From Culex pipiens pallens (lineage: Eukaryota; Arthropoda; Insecta; Diptera; Culicidae), in NCBI RefSeq assembly GCF_016801865.2, contig NC_068938.1, forward strand, positions 189,596,453 through 189,660,452: a DNA stretch of 64,000 nucleotides, written 5' to 3'. The notes below the pieces were generated by a model. That model searched no databases and was not told the DNA's origin. It worked only from the letters and a program-made list of their open reading frames with translations. The stretch's first letter is position 1, and every line of letters starts with the position of its first letter. The translations under genes and the position numbers were made by a program. Shown in pieces: positions 12,648 to 24,800 of this stretch.

Positions 12648-13815
12648 CAGGGATGCCCAACCTTTTGGCCCAGCGGTCCAGATCTGATTTTTCCGAAGCA
12701 GTGGCGGGCCGGAACTAATGTTTGTAAATGTTAAAAAAGTAAACATTTTTTCATACAATTTATTTGATAAGGTGTTAAATAAACTAGTGTTGCAAATAAG
12801 ATTTATATATCCTGATTAAAAGAAAGAAACACAAAGATAACTTTCAAAGATGTTTTTTATATTTATGTTTATTTTGTTTAAAATTGTATTGTAAATGGTT
12901 TTGTCGATTGAAATTTTATACCCTGATTTCATTAACTTAAAAAGAACATTTAAATTTCGTCGTTGAAAGTCTTTTTTCAAGTTTGAAAAATCAACGAGAC
13001 AAGACAAAAATCATTGAAACGAAATTTGGATTCAAATCATCTTAACGAAAAAACATTTTTGAAGTTGTTTTGCACCTTTTTTCAAATATTTTACAAAACA
13101 TTTCAAAATGATTTTAAAGGCACGCAATTTAAAAATGTGGAGAAACATATATATCTGATAGTTTTAAATTTGTCATTCTTCAAATTTCCTAAAATAATTG
13201 AAGTTTATGGAAAAAATTGTTATCTGATTTCTTGACTCATTTTGAAACATTTTTTAAAAATATTTACAGCAATCTTTATATTCGATATGATTAATTTGCC
13301 TTTTTAAAGCTTTTTTCCAGCTAAACTTTATTATTGTTTTGCTTACGCATTTATGAAAAATCAATTCAAATCAAAATCCTCACAAATGTAACAATTCAAA
13401 TAGAAGTAAAAACAGCCAACAATTTTAGAAATATATATTTGACACTTCTTTTTGCACATTTTTTTAGTTTAATAATTGGTTCTGAAAATAAATATAGAAA
13501 TGATAAGAATTAAATTCAAATATAAAGAATGTGAAATAAAAAAATACAAATGCAAAATCCAAACAAAACGTTAAATTAGCAACATGGTATGTCAAAAGCA
13601 AAAATAAAACAAATAAATGTTTTTTTTTCAAAATATTGAAAAAAAAATTAATCTCATGATTATATTTTAAATTTTGACACTCAATTTATTTATTGAGTAT
13701 TCCATAAACAACCTTTAGGGCCGGTAATAGAACAATTTTGAAAAGCCGTCGCGGGCCGGATAAAATGGCTTCACGGGCCGGATCCGGCCCGCGGGCTGGA
13801 CGTTGGGCAAGCCTG
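12648..13815. mobile_element. Nonautonomous hAT element with 8-bp target duplication
   Basis: CTTTAACA at 12640-12647 is repeated exactly at 13816-13823. Left terminus CAGGGATGCCCAAC; right terminus inverts to CAGGCTTGCCCAAC. Subterminal regions are GC-rich (GGCGGGCCGG and its like). An 8-bp duplication with CAGG ends is the hAT signature. The interior is AT-rich with no transposase. 13824-15480 beyond it is AT-rich and featureless. Confidence 0.92.
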
Positions 13816-15479
13816 CTTTAACATTTATTTTATTTTGATACGAATTCTGCCACTCAATTATAGTCAAATTTGAATAGTTGATAGTCGAATGCATTTTTCA
13901 TTTTGGCTGCCATCTTGGATTTAAAAATTATTTATCACTTTAGAGTAGTTTGGGGTCATACTTAAGCTCAACAATAAAAAATAAGACAGCAACAAGAATT
14001 ATTTTTTGTAATTTGATTGTTCGATGGTTATATTATCCGAAGTAAAATTTTCCGAAGCCTTTGGATAGTTAAGTAAGGACTGTGTTAAGAAATTTTGTTT
14101 AAAGTTCTGATGTGTCTAAACAAAACAACGATTGAATCTGCATATATCTTTTCAATGCATTCTATTTTTATTCAAAATTTTAAACAGGACGCTTAAGACT
14201 TTAATAATACTCTATTTGAGTGTTTTCAATTTTAAAATTGAAAAGCAATTCTTAATTAAACTCTCAGGTTAGTTTGAAATACGTTGTAACAATCATCACA
14301 ACTTCCTACACTAATTTGATTTTGTCTCTGAAACAAATCAAATTTTCATTGTTTATTTTAGTGAAAAGCATTCAGAAGACGTGAACAAAATAATTGATAG
14401 TTCGAAAAAAATGTACTTGGGACCTTTTGAAAACTAACCCGATAACTCACGATATCTTTTTTTTGCTTGAATCGAGAAAATTACGTCTCTTTCTTGGATA
14501 TGGAAATAAATGAAGTCTTTATACAAAAGTTAAGCTAGTAAAAGTTATTTTTTCTTAAAAATTTAGCTTTTTGTGCAACAACTTGCACCCCCTACCACAT
14601 GCGTCAATCAGTCAAATGTGCTACGCTGGGGTCTCCCACATTTATTAGCTCTTATCTGGTAGAATAGTATAACTGTCACTTTTAATGTAAGGTCGTGTTT
14701 ATCACCGCAAAGAGTGCAATATCAGATCAGAGAGAAAGATTTACCCGTAGTAAAGATAACAATGTTTTTATTTTTCGTTTTGGTTTTTTTAGGGGAAGAC
14801 TGCATTTTCTTCATTTTCTGATGATTTTTTATAACTAATCAAGTGGAATGTTCCATCATAATTGGTGATCACTTAAATTAACGACCCAGGCAACGTTGAT
14901 TCGGACATGGTGACAGCAGTAAAAATCAAGGATGTAGAAGAAGTGAACACGAAAAAATTCTTATGAACATTCTAGAACTTTGATAAAGACGTTTGCTGAT
15001 AATTGTTAGGTTGAGTTAAATCTAAAAAAAAAATGCATCGATGCTTATTATTGAGGCTGCCCCCCTACTTGATATCTTGTACTAAGAAGCAATCAAAAAA
15101 TTTTGCACACAATCTCCCCACGCAAGTCAATGGTGTCAATCGCGGCTAGGCTAGGCTTATTTCAAATTCCAAAGCACATTTGGGATTAACGCTTTTGCCA
15201 CAGACAACTGGACCATCAAATTTTTAATAAATGAATGAGTTGGTCAAAAAAGAAGACAATGTATAATTGGGGTTCTTCAAAAAAATTTGCTTTCTTTATT
15301 CCAGATATCTCTGAAAATCTCAAGTTGACGCATTTTCTAATCTTGTTGTAAACTCCAAGGGGGTTTATTAATATCACATGATGATTATCATATTTTTTGT
15401 TCAGATTATCTCCTCCTTCTCTCCCTCTGTGCTGTACCAAATGACTCTATAATAAGTCAAATTGCTGCGTTATCTGATG

Positions 15480-15837
15480 TTTTGGGGAACTGGCCGGCTG
15501 TGTGGAGTTGAGAGCAGCCGCTTGTTGACGATTAAAAGCAGTCGACGGCTCGGGAGGTTTTAGTTCGTTGAAGTCGCTTGACTGAGCCGGTTGTACAGAA
15601 CTCGTGAAGTGAACGCGTGCGCGCGCCACTCTGAACAGTGAGGTTGTTGATACGTGGACAGAGGTGGTGGGAGACTGTTTTGTGTTTGTTTGGATTCGAG
15701 ACAAAAAAAAAATGAGCAGGACTCTTCGCCGAATAAAGGTTGAGCTCTTTTTGATTTTGTGACCGATGTTGGGGTGTGCACAGTGAGGGGGACTTAACTT
15801 GAAATTTAGGAAGAAACAGAAAATAACGAGCGCCATC
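15480..15837 (+). promoter_or_regulatory. GC-rich leader of the second SLC45 gene
   Basis: A local island of higher GC and CpG (GTGAACGCGTGCGCGCGCC near 15610) in AT-rich surroundings, directly 5' of the first coding exon. The last in-frame stop is TGA at 15784, so ATG 15838 is the first in-frame start. An upstream ATG near 15712 opens a 16-codon frame. I infer a promoter/5'UTR from position and composition; no TATA box or initiator was convincing. Confidence 0.4.
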
Positions 15838-18800
15838 ATGAATCACGTGGCAGACCGGGTGTCCTCCGAGGGGTTGCCAAATTTTCAACAGACCCCCAGT
15901 GACGAGGCCATCATGGAAGGGATGCTGCGGGTTCGGTTCGATTACGCCCAGCGGCAGACCAAGGATTATTCGCACTTGTTCAGGTATGACAAAGGAGCAG
16001 CGAGAATGTTACTGAGTATTGATCTTCGTTCAAGAGCTGCAATCTCGGGGATACTGGGACAACAAAGCGTGACCTGCCGGTTAAATTCAGAAACGATGTA
16101 CACAGTAAAACACTTATTTTCGACCATATCAAATATAAGGCTAGAAACATTTTGATAATATTATTATTCGAAAGATCGAAAGTCTTCGTTTTCTTTAAAA
16201 AGAAATCTATCGCTATCCATTGGTCCAACTTTTCAGTGTATTTGAAAATGTTTTGAAAATTAATAGAAATTTTCTTACCATTTTCAAAAAAAAAATCATA
16301 GCGTCTACTTTTCGGATGCAAACTTGATATCAAAACTCAGTTTTATCAACTACTTTGAACGTTTTTCAAATCACGACTTTTCGAAAAATTGGCAGTACTG
16401 CCAAATGTGTTTTGATCAACTAGTGCTATAAGAGGAGAAAAGCAACTCACGACAAAATTTTGAGGCCAGGAATTTTGACAAGTATGATTTTCATAAAGTA
16501 TTCGCCTCCTTTTCTCTCCCGAAATCGAAAAAACGAAACTATTGGCACTACGCCCCCCGGGGCATGGCCTTCCTCTAACGTGGGATTTCTGCTCCAGCGC
16601 CTCTGACGAGACAGGAGATACCGGGACCGACGTTTTACTTCACCATCCGATAGAAGCTCAGTGGATAAGGCGGGAATCGAACCCGCGTCTCATAGCATCA
16701 TCGGGATCGGCAGCCGAAGCCGCTACCCCTGCGCCACGAGACCCTTTTCTCTCCCATACCTGTCAAAGTTCTTAGCCTCAAATTTTTTTCGCAAGTTGGT
16801 TTTTTCCTCTTCAGTTACAAAATGGCTTGTTTTGTCGTCTCATTCAAATCCAAACATTAAAAAGAAGAAGTTTAGAAAAAGTTATTTTGAGCAATTCGTT
16901 TGAAAAAATAGTGATTTTTTATATTTTATTTTTTCCTGGCGAGTTTAAATCAATACCTACAATTATGCTGAAAACACCAAATCAATCAGAAAATCCGTTC
17001 TCAAGATACTGATTTTAAGAATATTGTAATATTCATCTGTAGAACCGGCTGCAAGAATTATGGAGACTATTGAGACTTGTATGTTATTGAAAATGTACAC
17101 ACAAAATTTCATTCAAATAAAAAAAACTGCAAAAAATAAATAATCTTGACAAACCCGATTTAATATCACCAGAGGTGAAATAGAGCCTTTCTTACAAAAT
17201 GATGAAACTTGGTGCAATTAATTTTTTCAGAAACAAGATGATACCACCCAGTGAGAATTTGACCTAAAGCTTCGAATATTTTTAGGGTAAACCTCGGATA
17301 CCATATTTTTTTTAATTTCAGAGGTACATAGGTCGCAAGGTGTTATAATTTTATTAAGAAAAACATATTGGATTGACATTACATATTAGAATAATATAAA
17401 GGGTACTCAGTCTTTAATGCTAGTCTATGCTTGACTTAAAAAATGTGTGATCTATTATGAGAAGCCAAAAAAAAAACTTTCAACTTTGTGCTGGCGTTTA
17501 TGCTTCGACTTGACGACTTGTCGATCGAGAACGTGCCGGGACTTTGAATTTGATGTTCAGTATATGATTCTGTATTAAACCAAAAATTTAAAAGGAAAAA
17601 ATAGGGTAAAAATAAGACGAAAACCACTAATATGGCTATATTTCTGGAAATACATTTTGGAAAAGCTTCAAATTTTGGACCCAAGCAGTTTATGGCATAT
17701 GTTTTCGAATGGCTTTTTGTTTGAAACTGAATTCTTGTAATTTGATAGTGTTATCTGTAAAATAGTCCAAAAAATACCTCTAAAAATGGCTTCGACCACA
17801 TTTATTGGTCGAAAATTGTGAATCGAAAAATAAAATGTTCGTCTCCGATCCCATGGCTGCATTTCTGAAATATAAAAATTGTGGGTTTTTGCGGGTGGTT
17901 TCCAATGATGGAAGACAAAATTTTTTAAGAGCGGATACAGACATCGCTCAAGTATTTCAGAAAAAGAGCTCTCAAAAATTAGACTTTGAGTTCCGGGTTT
18001 CGGGCCAAAATTCAATCGAAAATGCGCATTTAAACCTTCAATTTAGTAATAGGATTTTTTTCTGGGACGACTAATCGCCGCACACGATTTTTTTGGATTT
18101 CTGAGAAAAGTGTTTTTCTAAAAACAAACCTTAAACCTTTCTTTTGTAAGAAAGGCAACAAATCAAACCTGGGAGAATTGATCATGTAATGAGGTTTAAT
18201 TAAAAAAAACTCAGTTTATAGATGTTCCCTGTACATAAGAATTAATCCTCTACAACCCAACCCCACCTTTAGACGAGCTTCTATTAAAAAAAATGTCAAA
18301 AATCAATTTTTCAACCCATTTTTGATCATTTAAAAGCATTGAAAAGAAGAACTTTTAAAATTTTAGACAAATTTATGGGTATTTTTTCTAGTGTCCCAGA
18401 CTATGCCTCTACGCATTTTTTAAAATTTAAATGATCTGATGATCTGATGATTTTATACCAGAAAATATGAAAAACAAGCAAAAAATCGAAAAAGTGACTG
18501 TAAAAATATGGAAAAATTAGATAGGCAAAATGTAATGATAGGAGGTGGTAGAATAGGCAAATACTACCAATAACAAACATAAACTAAACAACATAAATGC
18601 AAATTAAAATACTAAAAATGAAACTGGAAAAACAAAAAAACAAGAGAAGTTAAGTTTATCGTAGAACAGAAGCTGCTCAAAATTACCTCCTGAACCAAGT
18701 TGATCGTGCACTTGGTTATTGAGATAAAGCTTAAAATAAAAAGATTGAAAATAAATTTCTAAATATTGCTTTATGAATGTATCGTGATTTTTGTTTAATA

Positions 18801-21800
18801 TTTTCAAATTACTTTTAATGTAAACAGATCCCACATTTGTAAGGAGATGACCCCTGAGCCACTTAGAGTGTATAAGAGCAGTTCTCCCCAAAATCAGCCA
18901 ATTTGTTTGAATGTTTTTTTTTCATTTTGTAAGGGATTTTGGATATTGGTTCGTCAAGACAAGTTTAAATACAAAAATATTCTAGAATCTATACATGAGA
19001 ACGGAATTCAGTCTTTAACCTTTTTCCAATTTAAAAAATCTATATTATTTTAATTCGATTTTAATTACCATTTTAGCTATATGAATCAATTTTCACTATT
19101 TTTACACAAATCAGCACTTTGCGTGCACATTTTTGTTTAACTTTGTTTAATAATTTTAAATGAAATGAAAATTGAGGAAAAGTTAAAAACAAGCTCCAAA
19201 TTTCATGTGAAGTTGACTTTTTGTAATTTTGTTGAATCTAGAAACATTTTTGCAGCACGATACTAGAAAAAACTTGTTCTACTATTTTCAAGACAGTTTT
19301 GAATTCAAACTCAATAACACTTCAAACTAGTTACTTAAAAATCAATTTCAACTGTTCTAAGTGTAAAATTGTCCAAATCCGATGATGTAGACTGACTGTT
19401 TGCCGATTCGCAATCATTTGCATTGAGATAGACACGATACTCTGGGAGCATTGAAAAAAGTCCTAACAAAGTTTAAGCCAAATAAAATGTTTTTTTTTGG
19501 TAAAATCTACAGAATCTAAAAATTATATGATAATTTTTTGATTATAAAAATTGACTTAAAATTTTAATTCAAACGTAGAGTATTTAGTATAGTATGCGGA
19601 CGAGCTGCTCGCACATTTCTTGATTATATGCCGCTTTAAAACACGTGTTCAGCCCAGTGGTTTGCAAAAGTTATCAACACGGCAGTGATTCAATTATTGA
19701 AAATTCTGGTTATCAATTTCAAACAACCTGGAGAGCGTGATGGGGTTTGTTCGAATGTAGTTCATCACTTTTTTTTTAATTCTGTGAACAGGAAATGAAA
19801 ATTGACAAAATCCAGAAAAAACTGATCAAAACCAGGCAAAATTGTGAACGATGCTCCTTTTGTGATTGAAAAGTTTTCTTCAAGTAAAACGAGAGGTGTT
19901 CATTTCTGAAATGTAAGAAAAAATAAACAAATAGAATCCATTCAGACTATTTTACTGTTTCAAACAAATCTTTAAGGATGTATTTGCAATTCAAATCAAA
20001 TTCAAAATAATCGCATTTTGATTTAATCTTTTCGAGTTTGGGTATCGCTATTGTTTGGATAGAAACCAGCCAGACAGTGTTTGCCGTCTATGCGCAACGT
20101 AGCGGATATTGGCAAATGCTTCGATAAGGTCATGGTCCATCGGACCACAAGAGACGGAAGGACTGGTGATAAGAGCAGGCTTTATCGACATCAATAATTG
20201 ATGTCAGTCTGCCAAGGTGCCGTTTGTTGGTGGTCATTTGGAGGAGCTGATTGATGCGTTGGAGTAATTTGGGAGGGTTTAAATGTTTTTTGGTTAAATA
20301 AAATAGATGGGGTTTGATTTGAATACCGAAAATGATGCTCTTTTTCATTTTATACAAATTACATTGGAATTTCATTAAACGTAATTCAAAAATATACTGT
20401 ACACAAATGTTTGTAGGTTTTGCCTTTATACTTAATAAAAATTCAATAAAGAAATGCAAAGAACTTACGAAACTTTGAAACTCAACATCACAATTTTATA
20501 AATATTTTTAAAAAATCGACAAATGTTTTTTTTAATTGAAACATGTTACAAGAATATCAACTGTTTTTATTATTAAGTCTAAAATTTTGTGATGAATTTT
20601 AATTATATATTTGGTAAATAATATGGAAATGGCCCGAAAACAACTCATTTTAGGCCCTTTAAATTAGTTATCAGACACTCACAATGTGATCTCGTGAGCT
20701 GCGTAAGCAAATCGATGATATTGCCTGTAGCAAAAATCCCCTTATTGTTTTGATAGACCAAAGCAAAGCCATTGAACTCGGCCCATTTGAGCATAATTTA
20801 ATGAATCAATCTATCAATGTCCCGATAAATTACGCAGCAGTGCGTAAACAAATAAAAAAATGGCCACGCGCTATGTGCCCGTTTATCTGGAAGATTGGCC
20901 ATATGAGACGGAGGAGCGTGCGTATGATGGCTTCAAGACCCTTATTTGAAACATGTTTTGATGTTTGAATTTGGTCCGGATATTATTGACTTCATCAGTT
21001 CTTATGGGGACTTGCTAAATATTTGCCTGAATAATGTCTAAATTATCGTTCGCCGTGTTATATTTATCAAAACATATTCAGTTTCCCTTTTCAACTTCTC
21101 ATTAAGCATTTTCCAATTCTCATTGCTCATTTTTCATTCCCACTTCTCTTTGCTCATTTTTCATTAAGGCATTTCTTTTTGTTCATATCTCAGTTCTCAT
21201 TTCTCTGTCTCATCTCTCATCTCTCATCTCTCATCTCTCATCTCTCATCTCTCATCTCTCATCTCTCATCTCTCATGTCTCATGTCTCATCTCTCATCTC
21301 TCATCTCTCATCTCTCATCTCTCATCTCTCATCTCTCATCTCTCATCTCTCATCGCTAATAAATGTACATTTAGTTTTTCTCTCATTTATCATTCCCTGT
21401 TTTTCAATTCATATTTTTTTCAATTCATGACCGAGCCACGTAGCCCAGTGGTAACGCTTCCGCCTCGCAAGCGGTAGATCGGGGTTCAAATCCCGGTTCG
21501 GACCAACACAACTGGTGATCTTTTCCTTTCTTGAATCGATTACTTAGTAAAGGGAAGGTAGTGTATCGTCACAAACTGGACCTTATCACGTCACCTTAGG
21601 GAGGCGACCTATGGAATGTTAACATTAAGGGGTTACATACATGGGTAATTCTCTACCAACTCACACGAAATCGGGAAAAGTTGCCCCGACCCCTCTTCGA
21701 TTTGCGTGAAACTTTGTCCTAAGGGGTAACTTTTGTCCCTGATCACGAATCCGAGGTCCGTTTTTTGATATCTCGTGACGGAGGGGCGGTACGACCCCTT

Positions 21801-24800
21801 CCATTTTTGAACATGCGAAAAAAGAGGTGTTTTTCAACAATTTGCAGCCTGAAACGGTGATGAGATAGAAATTTGGTGTCAAAGGGACTTTTATGTAAAA
21901 TTAGACGCCCGATTTGATGGCGTACTCAGAATTCCGAATAAACGTATTTTTCATCGAAAAAAACACTAAAAAAGTTTTAAAAATTCTCCCATTTTCCGTT
22001 ACTCGACTGTAAAAAATTTTGGAACATGTCATTTTATGGGAAATTTAATGTACTTTTTGAATCTACATTGTCCCAGAAGGGTCATTTTTTCATTTAGAAC
22101 AAAATTTTTCATTTTAAAATTTCGTGTTTTTTCTAACTTTGCAGGGTTATTTTTTAGAGTGTAACAATGTTCTACAAAGTTGTAGAGCAGACAATTACAA
22201 AAATTTTGATATATAGATATAAGGGGTTTGCTTATAAACATCACGAGTTATCGCGAGTTTACGAAAAAAAGTTTTGAAAAAGTTACTTTTTGCGTTTCTC
22301 TTTGTTTCGTCGTCCGTGTCTGTCGCGGGTGACCATGAATGGCCATGATCGATGACGACCAACTTTTTCAAAACTTTTTTTCGTAAAATCGCGATAACTC
22401 GTGATGTTTATAAGCAAACCCCTTATGTTTATATATCAAAATTTTTGTAATTGTCTGCTCTACAACTTTGTAGAACATTGTTACACTCTAAAAAATAACC
22501 CTGCAAAGTTAGAAAAAACACGAAATTTTAAAATGAAAAATTTTGTTCTAAATGAAAAAATTACCCTTCTGGGTCAATGTAGATTCGAAAAGTACATTAA
22601 ATTTCCCATAAAATGACATGTTCTAAAAATTTTTACAGTCGAGTAACGGAAAATGGGAGAATTTTTAAAACTTTTTTAGTGTTTTTTTCGATGAAAAATA
22701 CGTTTATTTGGAATTCTGAGTACGCCATCAAATCGGGCGTCTAATTTTACACAAAAGTCCCTTTGACACCAAATTTCTATCTCATCACCGTTTCAGGCTG
22801 CAAATTATTGAAAAACACCTCTTTTTTCACATGTTCAAAAATGGAAGGGGTCGTACCGCCCCTCCGTCACGAGATATCAAAAAACGGACCTCGGATTCGT
22901 GATCAGGGACAAAAGTTACCCCTTAGGACAAAGTTTCACGCAAATCGAAGAGGGGTCGGGGCAACTGCTGTGTGAGTTGGTAGAGAATTACCCACATGTA
23001 GAAAATCACAAAATTTCATGTTTCAGAAAATTTATTCAATCCACTTAAAATATGATTTTCAATCACTCCTGAAAGTTTCATGAAGATATTCCATGATTGA
23101 ACTGAGTAAGAGATGATTTACGCTCAAAATTTTGCCATGCGCAAAGTGAACTGTCAAACTTTGTGAGCGTTTTTCTCCAAACGCCGAGTTGATTTACGGG
23201 TGCCATGATATCTCGAGATGGGATGGACCAAACTGGCTGAAATTTGAGGTGAAGACTTGCAAGACATATTTCGTGTGCATGACGAAGCCCGATTTTGAAA
23301 TTTTGCATTTTTAAAATATACAAAAATCAAAAACTTACGATTTTTTATATGGAAAACACAGAAATATTTTTATCTTTTTTTCAAATATTTTTTTTTGAAA
23401 ATCGGGCTTCGTCATGCACACAGGACCGGTTTAACGAGGCTTCACCAAAATTTTGAGCCGATTTGGTCAAAGCAGTGTTGAGATATCGTGGCACCCGTTT
23501 TTTGAAACTGATAACTTCAAATATCTATATCTCGGCAATTATACAACCAAATGTCTTCAAATTTATGTTGATAATAGTTGAAAATATATATTTATGCCCT
23601 GAAAACAGATTTAAAAAAAGTTTAAGTGTGTGCTCAAACCAACCTCTGAAATTTTTGCCGATTCACATGTATGTAACCCCTTAACCTTAACATGTTGAGA
23701 ATGAAACTGCCACTGAATCCGCTTTGTAAATGCCGGCCTCGATACTCTTCAAGGGTGTTCCCTTCAGGAACTGGGAAAGATTTACTTTTTTTTTGTTTTT
23801 CAATTCTCTATTCATCTGAACTCAATTCTCATTCCAGACAGAAAAGCCGCCTCGAGCTCATCCGGCTCGCCTTCTACCAGATCTGCGTGGAGTTCACGTA
23901 CGCCGCCGAAACGGCCCTCGCCTCGCCGATCATCCTGAGCAACGGGCTCAGCCACACCTTCATGACCATGATCTGGGCCTTTTCGCCCACGTTGGGGTTC
24001 GTGTTTGCGCCGATGATCGCGACGCTGAGTGACCAAACCCGCAGCCGGTGGGGCCGGAGGAGACCGGTGCTGTTGGCGCTGGGGACGGCCGTAGTTTGCG
24101 GACTGATGATCATGCCGCACGGAAAGACGCTCGGGCTGTGGCTGGGCGACGAGGACGTGCCGGTGGAGCAGATGAGCGGCTTCCGGTGGGGCATTCTGCT
24201 GACGACGGTCGGGTTGATGCTGACCGATTTTGACATTGAGACCAGCAGTGGCGTGGCGAGGACGTACTTTATGGACATGTGCATCTTGTCGGATCATGCC
24301 AAGGTGCTGTCGACGGCGATGATCATTGGCGGGATTGGTGGAAGTGGGGGATACCTGCTGGGGGCGATCGACTGGCAGCAAACGGACTTAGGGTCGTTGA
24401 TGGGAAGTAACGAAGCGACGGTATTTGCCGTGGTGGTGTTGGTCATGATCATTGGATTGAGCTTAACGCTGACAAGCTTTAGGGAAGTCCCACTGCCAGT
24501 TTTGGAAAAGGACCCCCTTCTGCGACCAATCACCCAGGGCATGTTCGAAGCGGAAAAGGCTCGTCAGCTGGCGATCTACAGCATCTCTCCAAAAGTCCCA
24601 GTGGATGTTGTGAAGAAACCTGACGGATCAGTTCCAGTTGAATTGGACGACACCGTTCAAGAGGGGGAGATGACGTTTGCGAACTTCTTCCGGAATCTAC
24701 GCCACATGCCGCGGTCGTTGATGATCTTGTACCTGACGCAGTTCCTGGCCCAGTTTGGCTACCTCAGCTACTGCATGTACTTTACGGACTTTGTCGGAAG

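Noticed and set aside
22029..22616. Paired 71-codon frames on opposite strands
   Set aside because: Mirror images in the arms of a fold-back; not independent genes.
23692..23837. ATG at or near 23692 as start of the second SLC45 gene
   Set aside because: Sequence before 23838 is not SLC45-like and includes the tail end of a TTAA-flanked element; the exon at 15838 fits instead.
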